Below are positions 6,001-8,032 of a stretch of DNA of 8,032 nt, piece after piece. Position 1 is the stretch's first letter. Each line of letters starts with the position of its first letter. The notes under the pieces are model-generated. The model saw only the letters and a program-made list of their open reading frames with translations. It was not told where the DNA came from and made no database searches. Made by a program: the position numbers and the translations under genes. Source of the stretch: Candidatus Cloacimonadota bacterium (GTDB taxonomy: Bacteria; Cloacimonadota; Cloacimonadia; JGIOTU-2); contig JAGGUR010000045.1 of assembly GCA_021158425.1 (NCBI GenBank), forward strand, positions 1-8,032, in the 5' to 3' direction.

Positions 6001-8032
6001 CCCTGGTGTGTTTATGCTCCGTGCAACTGCAATGGTGCAAGGAGAATTGAAAGAGATTACTGCTGGTGTGGTTGATTATACTCCAGGTGTATTGCCTGAA
6101 GAGGAAATTACTGCAATGCAAAATTCCCTTTCAAGCGACCCTGTTTTCAATCTCCACTATCTAACACCGCCTGATGAACCGGGTTCGTATGAAGTTACAA
6201 CCTTAACCCGTGACCTTGTTCTTGTAGGATATAATGTGTATAGAGAAGATGTTACGACAGGACCTATCGCTTATATACCTGTTGAAGACCCACGCTATTA
6301 TAGAGATGAGATTGTAGAAGTAGGAATAGAATATACTTATTGGGTAACAGCAGTATATACAGTTGGTGAATCAGGTCCTTCTAATCTTGCTTCTGCAACA
6401 CCAATATTCCTTAATATAGAAAACTTTGAACTTGATGACGGCGGTTACACAAGTAATAATCCATCTGGCTGGCAATGGGGTCATGCTACTGCTGGACCTC
6501 CCAGCGCACATTCAGGCGAAAATCTGTGGGGAACTGTTCTAAATGGAAATTATATTGATAATGCAAGTTGGACATTAGATACTCCTGATGTAACTCTTAC
6601 CAGTGCTGTCAGTACACTGATGTTCTACCATTGGTATAATACAGAGAACAGCTGGGACGGAGGAAATGTAAAGATCTCCACTGACGGTGGAACAACATGG
6701 ACTGTTATCATCCCAGAAGGTGGTTACCCTGATGACTCTATTGTTGGACTTGGTGGTGAGCCAGGTTACACAGCCAATTCAGGTGGTTGGGTCGTTGCTG
6801 TATTTGACCTTGCTGATTACATAGGTGAAACTGTTCAATTAAGATGGGACTTTGGTACTGATAGCTCTGTTCATAGTTATCCCGGCTGGTATATTGATGA
6901 TGTAATACTTGGTATTAACCCCAATCCGCCAGATTATGGTGCACTGCAAGGAACTGTTACAGACGGATGGGGTAATGGAATTGGAGATGCTATTATTACA
7001 GCAATCGGAAACTTGCACCCATTAGAACGCTACTGTGTTACAACCAATGAAGATGGTTATTATGAAATTGACCCAATCATTGCTCAATTCTATAACTTCA
7101 CTTGTGAAGCAGAAGGTTACCTTGCATTTACCGATACATTTACTGTCCTACCCGGTGAAACCTATGTAGAAGATGTTGTTATGGGTAATCCTTTAATAAG
7201 AGTAGAGCCTGATTCTCATGTAGTAACACTTGCACCAGCTGATACAACCACAAGAGTAATTACCGTATATAACGATGGTAATGCTCCATTAGAATGGGGT
7301 AGCTCCATTGAACAGTTAGGAGTAGATTTACTTACTAATAGATTTGAAGGTGTTACCTCTACCTCATCCTGTGCTGAGGTTGACCCGAATCAAACTACTC
7401 CATATAATCCACCTTCAAAGGATATATGGGATATCCTATTTGCTTATGATGTAGATGGTCCTTCAGGTTTAACTGGCTTAGTATCAGCAGAATCTGATGG
7501 TGATTATTTGTATACTACAAAATGGAGTGGAAGTGGAGAAATTGCTAAGTTTGACCTTGAAGGCAACTATATTGAGACATTCTATATCTCTGGTGTTACA
7601 AATCTAAGAGACCTTGCTTATGATGGAACCTATTTCTATGGAAGTGATGCAAGTAGTTATATCTGGCAAATGGATTTTGATACTCAGACTTTAGTCAGCA
7701 CAATCCCATGCCCTGTGGCTGTTCGTTCTATTGCTTACGATGAAGATAATGATGCATTCTGGGTAAATAACTGGTCAGAAGACCTCAAACTTGTTGATAG
7801 GTCAGGAAATGTTCTTAACACCATCCCTGCACCACCAAGTATGTATGGTTCTGCTTATGATAATATATCAGAAGGTGGACCATATCTCTGGATATTCACA
7901 GGTACTTCTACTGGAGCACCATGTCAAGTTGAGCAATATGACCTTAACACCCTAACTCTTACAGGAGTAACCCATAGTGTAAGTGGAGATTTTCCTGGCA
8001 CAATAGCTGGTGGTCTGTTTACATCCGGAGAT
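29..8032 (+). CDS. Giant secreted multidomain surface/adhesin-like protein, 3' end outside window
   Basis: This frame is open for 2,668 codons with no stop, so the protein is incomplete at its C-terminus. ATG 29 was chosen because AGGAGG lies 7 bases upstream and the next residues form a classical Sec signal peptide. The chain is a string of beta-rich extracellular modules: four PPC domains, one lamin-tail domain, five choice-of-anchor J domains, three or four Ig-like NTG domains, two carboxypeptidase-regulatory-like domains, one FN3 domain and part of a beta-propeller. It is rich in Asp, Glu, Thr, Tyr and Gly and poor in Lys, as expected of an acidic exported protein. No peptidase, glycosidase or HExxH motif is visible. 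The likely role is adhesion, matrix formation or substrate binding at the outer surface; that role is inferred. In FCB-type bacteria such proteins usually end in a type IX secretion sorting domain, which would lie beyond this window. No neighbouring gene is visible, so operon context is unknown. Confidence 0.97.
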   Translation, partial: MKPKITIIIVLSLLITLPSIAFAEKIQPEDEAPAAIQRVVHHPDITPAQRTKTAQVKEEQISGYTLDELRELDTPTLKKIYLETEDSRVLDIIESRWHPTVSNATGSKTLDNEVEPNNDWTTANAITDSMAAAIDPGGDVDYFSFAATAGLAYTFTTDDLPGSSNNVGDTKMYLYDTDGTTQLAFDDDSGPGYYSQIVYTIETDGTYYVKVVGYGSSYTGDYLLTMTSEVPPTDPYEPNNTLATATAIASGDSLVGPMIDPGGDIDLYVFTGTAGYAVRAETCPVNGVTMDTKLYLLAADSTQLAYNDDGGEGALSLISGYDLPADGTYYLKATGYSSYTTGFYNMKLDLLPPSPYAGVIVLNEIMYNPIESGTDTTEFVELYNTGASAVDLEGFEFTEGFDFVFPAGASIDPDGYLVVAGDQVGFTGYYGFPADYIWTSGSLSNSGEDIEIMDAGGLKVDYVDYDDNAPWPEAPDGNGPSLELIDPAFDNSLPESWQASWVDGGTPGAINSEEPAYVPDAYEPNNTSLEAAYIPPGTYDLSLSATQDEYDWFYCPVNAGDTVNVQISFDDTQCDFDLSIYNKDGTEVDWSWGTTSPEEVEYVFPADDTLYICSIGYSGEGPYTMVFTINSPPVTSPWMEGFEAYSYGDIPINWMVFDDDANGYQWGVNTYGAYEGNNCMKVGYNYAGNDDWLVTPRMLVTPGDLFSFMTKAGSSYYNPETFEIWISTANEITSSADFTTCIDTVDLYDTDYIKYYTDLSAYAGQLIYVAIRNISVDMMSQYVDNVALEPPVPKIALSDTVYDFGMIEEGTTASFDVTITNDGGSDLIVTGATVNPPFYCDYTGTIPPGGSDVATIEFAPTTPGFYSEALVFNSNAGEGNDTIELSGIAYGSDYMVEGFEAMEFPPFGWSNPDGHWKRFTNDAYEGDGYARVSWYHDQDASLITPRLIIESGDFISFWWRNANMYDGKGGGKVIGADTLFVEISNTYNDPTPIWEELAVLSAEEEMLVYENVVLLIPDTYIGDDAKIRFRHRSELNAESRGVGLDEVMLPPLNTPVNFYLDPYTQSDYDSIGATVAYDIDVYNTGIQADRYYISLAGSKTRRDVLLEEAFEGSFPPSNWTVIDNNPSCPGWMRNDDWGRDNITGGSGYCADADADASGSASIWPMDTELITPVFNLNASKDDTTQLVFKTTYNYLSGDYAEVDITTDGGTNWTNLLHWEEDHVEEIVTVDLSDYEGNSCQIRFHYYADSWDWYWEIDDVIVEGTSGGGPTPPEGWPVTFSDSYIDVAPGEMGTFTAYVEIPDDGSVVEDDVNTSTIYVESQEDPLINHEADVVTTAHPKDPYEPNNTFADATPAEYGDVTEGAQIYYDPNYADFDVDIYKFDGSEGDVAYIVFDVADTLDFDGAIALFDADSVMLAWADDGFGGNDEALQYRLLNDGTFYVMLGGWSHVLTGPFKKELERTEATTYYTASLELIPSPGVLVEPEELTLGIIQGKNTVSDILYITNTGDEGAINLDWDIEIVIPGIDIFLDEEFGHFPPDGWTAEDNWVGSNSANAGGTAPEAEFSWYPSFTGIRRLISPVINTEGYTSLPMTFKHYVNDYSGGYTVGVATTSDGGTTWNDVWTTVPTGNIGPETVSLTIDNADVGSDNFQVCWYFDGYSFNINYWYIDDVYMATGQPWVWADPVAGSVPQGATRTSTITCDDTTLEPGVYTADIIVHNNAELYGASDVTVPLTLNVGEAAGGLQGTVTFITTGEPIDSVEVTCGGFVAYTDSNGFYQFDPVPPIGTYNILYHKDGFLDHWEYDIVLGHWTTVLDVQMYFDGPRPTDLVAEGQHLCIDLTWHAPELGGVTQVDYVLDDNTYENGWCINPGYNAWLGNLFPVTDTGELVSFDLYADPYAGATTETVTIDVFDSAHNLVGTSEPFVIPAGTWTTVSAPNIPFDGEFYAMVHWNMLAGHTNWFGFDENGPNATANLDWYYDGSTWALLHVVAGADPGVFMLRATAMVQGELKEITAGVVDYTPGVLPEEEITAMQNSLSSDPVFNLHYLTPPDEPGSYEVTTLTRDLVLVGYNVYREDVTTGPIAYIPVEDPRYYRDEIVEVGIEYTYWVTAVYTVGESGPSNLASATPIFLNIENFELDDGGYTSNNPSGWQWGHATAGPPSAHSGENLWGTVLNGNYIDNASWTLDTPDVTLTSAVSTLMFYHWYNTENSWDGGNVKISTDGGTTWTVIIPEGGYPDDSIVGLGGEPGYTANSGGWVVAVFDLADYIGETVQLRWDFGTDSSVHSYPGWYIDDVILGINPNPPDYGALQGTVTDGWGNGIGDAIITAIGNLHPLERYCVTTNEDGYYEIDPIIAQFYNFTCEAEGYLAFTDTFTVLPGETYVEDVVMGNPLIRVEPDSHVVTLAPADTTTRVITVYNDGNAPLEWGSSIEQLGVDLLTNRFEGVTSTSSCAEVDPNQTTPYNPPSKDIWDILFAYDVDGPSGLTGLVSAESDGDYLYTTKWSGSGEIAKFDLEGNYIETFYISGVTNLRDLAYDGTYFYGSDASSYIWQMDFDTQTLVSTIPCPVAVRSIAYDEDNDAFWVNNWSEDLKLVDRSGNVLNTIPAPPSMYGSAYDNISEGGPYLWIFTGTSTGAPCQVEQYDLNTLTLTGVTHSVSGDFPGTIAGGLFTSGD
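98..364 (+). other. Charged N-terminal leader of unknown family (residues 24-112)
   Basis: I do not recognise a domain here. The stretch is rich in Glu, Lys, Arg and Gln, and residues around the Y-T-L-D-E-L-R-E-L segment up to I-I-E-S-R-W look helical. This differs from the rest of the protein, which is almost all beta-type sequence. It could be a spacer, a propeptide or a periplasmic chaperone contact; nothing in the sequence decides between these. Confidence 0.5.
365..709 (+). other. PPC domain 1 (residues 113-227)
   Basis: This is a bacterial pre-peptidase C-terminal (PPC) domain. It opens with the family hallmark E-x-E-P-N-N (113-118), continues with D-P-G-G-D-x-D-Y-F-S-F (135-145), then an M-Y-L-Y-D-T-D-G strand, and closes with D-G-T-Y-Y-V-K-V and G-D-Y-L-L-T-M. 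PPC domains are about 100-residue beta sandwiches usually attached to the C-terminus of secreted proteases. Here it is the first folded module and no peptidase precedes it. Confidence 0.87.
731..1078 (+). other. PPC domain 2 (residues 235-350)
   Basis: This second PPC domain directly follows the first after a short Pro-rich linker. It has P-Y-E-P-N-N (235-240), D-P-G-G-D-I-D-L-Y (260-268), a D-T-K-L-Y-L-L strand, Y-N-D-D-G-G-E-G and D-G-T-Y-Y-L-K-A. It aligns with domain 1 along its whole length, most simply an old tandem duplication, though the two are now clearly diverged. Confidence 0.87.
1100..1561 (+). other. Lamin-tail domain (residues 358-511)
   Basis: The segment has the bacterial LTD pattern: V-x-L-N-E-I-M-Y-N-P (361-369) at the first strand, E-F-V-E-L-Y-N-T-G (378-386), a G-Y-L-V-V-A-G-D strand, L-S-N-S-G-E-D-I-E-I, V-D-Y-V-D-Y-D and the terminal G-T-P-G-A-I-N (505-511). 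LTDs are Ig-fold modules, first known from nuclear lamins, that are common in secreted bacterial proteins and nucleases. The role here is probably structural or binding. Confidence 0.9.
1586..1915 (+). other. PPC domain 3, divergent (residues 520-629)
   Basis: It begins with D-A-Y-E-P-N-N (520-526) and has D-E-Y-D-W-F (548-553) where the other copies have D-P-G-G-D-x-D. The strand D-F-D-L-S-I-Y-N-K-D-G and the closing P-Y-T-M-V-F are typical. It carries three cysteines (in Y-C-P, Q-C-D and I-C-S), so it belongs to a different PPC subtype from domains 1 and 2. Confidence 0.8.
1943..2395 (+). other. Choice-of-anchor J domain 1 (residues 639-789)
   Basis: This is a cleaved-adhesin / MAM-like jelly roll. 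It starts M-E-G-F-E-A, has P-x-N-W (about 650-653), D-D-W-L-V-T-P (690-696), a W-I-S-T-A strand and Y-V-D-N-V near its end, the variant of the family's W-Y-I-D-D-V. Such modules bind carbohydrates or proteins in secreted adhesins and gingipain haemagglutinin regions; the ligand here is unknown. Confidence 0.85.
2402..2695 (+). other. ASH/DUF1573-type Ig-like domain, uninterrupted (residues 792-889)
   Basis: The sequence reads Y-D-F-G-M-I-E-E-G, then F-D-V-T-I-T-N-D-G-G, I-P-P-G-G-S, I-E-F-A-P-T-T-P-G and I-E-L-S-G-I-A. This is the choice-of-anchor D / ASPM-SPD-2-Hydin pattern. It forms a spacer between CAJ1 and CAJ2 and, unlike later Ig-like domains in this protein, runs without any insertion. 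Confidence 0.82.
2711..3175 (+). other. Choice-of-anchor J domain 2 (residues 895-1049)
   Basis: It has M-V-E-G-F-E-A, F-P-P-F-G-W, D-A-S-L-I-T-P (939-945), the strand F-I-S-F-W-W-R and an end motif G-L-D-E-V. Compared with the other copies it has a Gly/Lys-rich loop (G-K-G-G-G-K) in the middle and is weaker at the usual I-D-D-V site. Confidence 0.85.
3194..3322 (+). other. NEW3-like Ig domain, first half (residues 1056-1098)
   Basis: Strands up to D-V-Y-N-T-G and A-D-R-Y-Y-I-S-L-A-G match the first half of the NTG-type Ig fold found after subtilisins. The family normally continues at once with a G-W-P-V strand, which here appears only 175 residues later, beyond CAJ3. Confidence 0.65.
3347..3814 (+). 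other. Choice-of-anchor J domain 3, inserted in an Ig domain (residues 1107-1262)
   Basis: A complete module: E-E-A-F-E-G-S-F-P-P, N-W, A-D-A-D-A-S-G-S, D-T-E-L-I-T-P (1166-1172), T-D-G-G-T-N-W (1206-1212) and W-E-I-D-D-V (1254-1259). The acidic D-A-D-A-D stretch occupies the position where relatives have A-D-S-D and may bind calcium. It is flanked by the two halves of a NEW3-like domain. Confidence 0.88.
3479..3496 (+). repeat. GATGCA x3 in-frame microrepeat
   Basis: Three perfect copies of GATGCA encode D-A-D-A-D-A at residues 1151-1156 inside CAJ3. The protein stretch lies at a conserved acidic loop of the family, so the repeat is probably a by-product of the coded motif, though slippage could change its length in steps of two residues. 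Confidence 0.8.
3848..4036 (+). other. NEW3-like Ig domain, second half (residues 1274-1336)
   Basis: G-W-P-V-T-F, then I-D-V-A-P-G-E-M-G-T-F-T-A-Y-V-E-I-P, then V-E-S-Q-E-D-P-L and V-V-T-T-A complete the fold begun at residue 1056. A Gly/Pro-rich linker (G-G-G-P-T-P-P) joins it to CAJ3. Confidence 0.68.
4046..4450 (+). other. PPC domain 4 (residues 1340-1474)
   Basis: D-P-Y-E-P-N-N (1340-1346), F-D-V-D-I-Y-K-F (1374-1381), a G-A-I-A-L-F-D strand and D-G-T-F-Y-V-M-L mark another PPC domain. It is longer than the others because of a charged loop (K-K-E-L-E-R-T-E) before the last strand Y-T-A-S-L-E-L. Confidence 0.83.
4463..4600 (+). other. BACON-like Ig domain, first half (residues 1479-1524)
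   Basis: V-E-P-E-E-L-T-L, then L-Y-I-T-N-T-G-D-E-G-A-I-N-L-D-W is the first half of the Ig type that reads 'NTG..plnW' and is normally followed by W-x-x-x-x-P-x-x-G. That continuation occurs only after residue 1677. Confidence 0.65.
4613..5047 (+). other. Choice-of-anchor J domain 4, inserted in an Ig domain (residues 1529-1673)
   Basis: L-D-E-E-F-G-H-F-P-P-D-G-W opens the module, followed by R-R-L-I-S-P-V-I (1574-1581), T-S-D-G-G-T-T-W (1611-1618) and W-Y-I-D-D-V (1665-1670). It sits between the two halves of a BACON-like domain. Confidence 0.88.
5021..5038 (+). repeat. 18-base exact repeat coding W-Y-I-D-D-V, copy 1
   Basis: These 18 bases are identical to 6887-6904. Both encode the terminal signature of a CAJ domain (CAJ4 and CAJ5). 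The surrounding DNA is not similar, so the match reflects a conserved peptide with like codons. Confidence 0.75.
5057..5236 (+). other. BACON-like Ig domain, second half (residues 1677-1736)
   Basis: P-W-V-W-A-D-P-V-A-G-S-V-P-Q-G-A-T, then L-E-P-G-V-Y-T-A-D-I-I-V-H-N-N-A and V-T-V-P-L-T-L-N-V complete the fold left open at residue 1524. This half is highly characteristic: 'W..p.sG.v..G', 'L.pG.Y...i.i..N', 'vpl.L.V'. Confidence 0.75.
5252..5482 (+). other. Carboxypeptidase-regulatory-like domain 1 (residues 1742-1818)
   Basis: G-L-Q-G-T-V-T-F, G-E-P-I-D-S-V-E-V, T-D-S-N-G-F-Y-Q-F-D-P-V, G-T-Y-N-I-L-Y-H-K-D-G-F and a final L-D-V-Q-M-Y form the seven-stranded transthyretin-like fold common in outer-surface proteins. 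It works as a rigid spacer between larger modules. Confidence 0.88.
5492..5569 (+). other. Fibronectin type III domain, first half (residues 1822-1847)
   Basis: P-R-P-T-D-L-V-A-E-G-Q, then I-D-L-T-W-H-A-P-E-L-G-G are the A and B strands of an FN3 domain. The expected next strand, G-Y-N-V-Y-R, appears about 216 residues later. Confidence 0.72.
5582..6037 (+). other. Jelly-roll-like module inserted in FN3 (residues 1852-2003)
   Basis: The segment runs Y-V-L-D-D-N-T-Y-E-N-G-W, W-L-G-N-L-F-P-V, V-S-F-D-L-Y-A, V-T-I-D-V-F-D, T-S-E-P-F-V-I-P-A-G-T-W, G-E-F-Y-A-M-V-H-W-N, F-G-F-D-E-N-G and P-G-V-F-M-L-R-A. I recognise this as a pattern recurring in Cloacimonadota and Bacteroidota surface proteins, but I cannot name a curated family with certainty. 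Alternating hydrophobic strands indicate a beta sandwich, possibly carbohydrate-binding. Confidence 0.6.
6038..6217 (+). other. Unassigned linker before FN3 resumes (residues 2004-2063)
   Basis: About 60 residues join the jelly-roll module to the second FN3 half. They contain an acidic, possibly helical part (P-E-E-E-I-T-A-M-Q-N) and a Pro-rich part (T-P-P-D-E-P-G-S). I see no known domain. Confidence 0.45.
6218..6403 (+). other. Fibronectin type III domain, second half (residues 2064-2125)
   Basis: V-L-V-G-Y-N-V-Y-R-E-D, then Y-Y-R-D-E-I-V, then E-Y-T-Y-W-V-T-A-V-Y, G-E-S-G-P-S-N and A-S-A-T-P complete the FN3 fold begun at residue 1822. The 'GYNVYR...YTY.VTAVY..GESGPS' string is very typical of bacterial FN3. 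Confidence 0.85.
6419..6910 (+). other. Choice-of-anchor J domain 5, immune-inhibitor-A type (residues 2131-2294)
   Basis: E-N-F-E-L-D-D-G-G-Y, G-W-Q-W-G, H-S-G-E-N-L-W-G-T, N-Y-I-D-N-A, L-D-T-P, M-F-Y-H-W-Y, G-G-N-V-K-I-S-T-D-G-G-T-T-W, G-G-W-V-V-A-V-F-D-L and G-W-Y-I-D-D-V. The length and the 'HWY...DGGnVKIS' block match the C-terminal module of immune inhibitor A metallopeptidases, but no peptidase is attached here. Confidence 0.88.
6887..6904 (+). repeat. 18-base exact repeat coding W-Y-I-D-D-V, copy 2
   Basis: Identical to 5021-5038; this copy ends CAJ5. Confidence 0.75.
6938..7183 (+). other. Carboxypeptidase-regulatory-like domain 2 (residues 2304-2385)
   Basis: G-A-L-Q-G-T-V-T-D, G-I-G-D-A-I-I-T-A, T-T-N-E-D-G-Y-Y-E-I-D-P-I, N-F-T-C-E-A-E-G-Y and V-L-P-G-E-T-Y-V-E-D-V-V-M follow the transthyretin-like pattern closely. 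Like copy 1 it comes directly after a CAJ-containing unit and starts with the same L-Q-G-T-V-T strand. Confidence 0.9.
7193..7315 (+). other. Third BACON-like Ig domain, first half (residues 2389-2429)
   Basis: I-R-V-E-P-D-S-H-V-V-T-L, T-R-V-I-T-V-Y-N-D-G-N-A-P-L-E-W-G is again the 'NxG..pLeW' half of the fold. The second half is not seen before the window ends, because a propeller-like segment begins. Confidence 0.65.
7421..8032 (+). other. Beta-propeller-like domain, cut by window end (residues 2465-2668)
   Basis: Blade-like repeats are visible: D-L-A-Y-D-G-T-Y-F-Y-G-S-D, then S-I-A-Y-D-E-D-N-D-A-F-W-V-N-N-W, then S-A-Y-D-N and Y-L-W-I-F-T-G-T-S, each followed by a strand describing a value line (I-W-Q-M-D-F-D-T-Q-T; L-K-L-V-D-R-S-G-N; V-E-Q-Y-D-L-N-T-L). 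This fits a six-bladed propeller-type surface domain. About four blades are present and the fold is incomplete. Confidence 0.65.

Noticed and set aside
1..8032. CRISPR array, insertion sequence, tRNA or terminator
   Set aside because: No regularly spaced direct repeats, transposase frame, terminal inverted repeats, cloverleaf or GC-stem/T-run was seen. The whole window except the first 28 bases is coding.

Overview
The window holds one gene: a single reading frame that starts at ATG 29, behind a strong Shine-Dalgarno sequence, and stays open to the last base. It is read on the + strand, covers 2,668 codons and has no stop inside the window. The only non-coding sequence is the 28 bases before the start. 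I translated the frame by hand from end to end and found no internal stop or frameshift. All shorter open frames in other phases or on the other strand are shadows of it.

The product is a giant secreted, mosaic, mostly beta-sandwich surface protein with no enzyme domain in the visible part. In order it carries: a Sec signal peptide (residues 1-23); a charged, probably helical leader (24-112); two tandem PPC (bacterial pre-peptidase C-terminal) domains; a lamin-tail domain; a third PPC domain; a choice-of-anchor J / cleaved-adhesin-type jelly roll (CAJ1); an uninterrupted ASH-type Ig domain; CAJ2; a NEW3-like Ig domain split by CAJ3; a fourth PPC domain; a BACON-like Ig domain split by CAJ4; a carboxypeptidase-regulatory-like domain; a fibronectin type III domain split by a large 'DDxTxENG' jelly-roll-like module; CAJ5 (long, immune-inhibitor-A type); a second carboxypeptidase-regulatory-like domain; and the first half of a third BACON-like Ig domain, which breaks into a beta-propeller-like module still running at the window edge.

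This architecture suggests a deep-branching anaerobic Gram-negative such as Candidatus Cloacimonadota or a neighbour in the wider FCB group (Fibrobacterota-Chlorobiota-Bacteroidota). The grounds are the mixture of CAJ, PPC, FlgD/T9SS-style modules and 'GYNVYR' fibronectin domains, the AT-leaning composition with AGA-rich arginine codons, and a canonical AGGAGG ribosome binding site, which is unusual for true Bacteroidota. This is an inference from protein style, not from a marker gene.

The most interesting structure is the nesting. Four separate Ig/FN3-type domains appear to be opened by a complete second domain: in the three Ig-type hosts after the conserved 'NTG/NDG' strand, in the FN3 host after the 'TWxAP' strand. 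The host fold then resumes, except in the fourth case, which the window cuts off. No CRISPR, tRNA, rRNA, insertion sequence or terminator is present.
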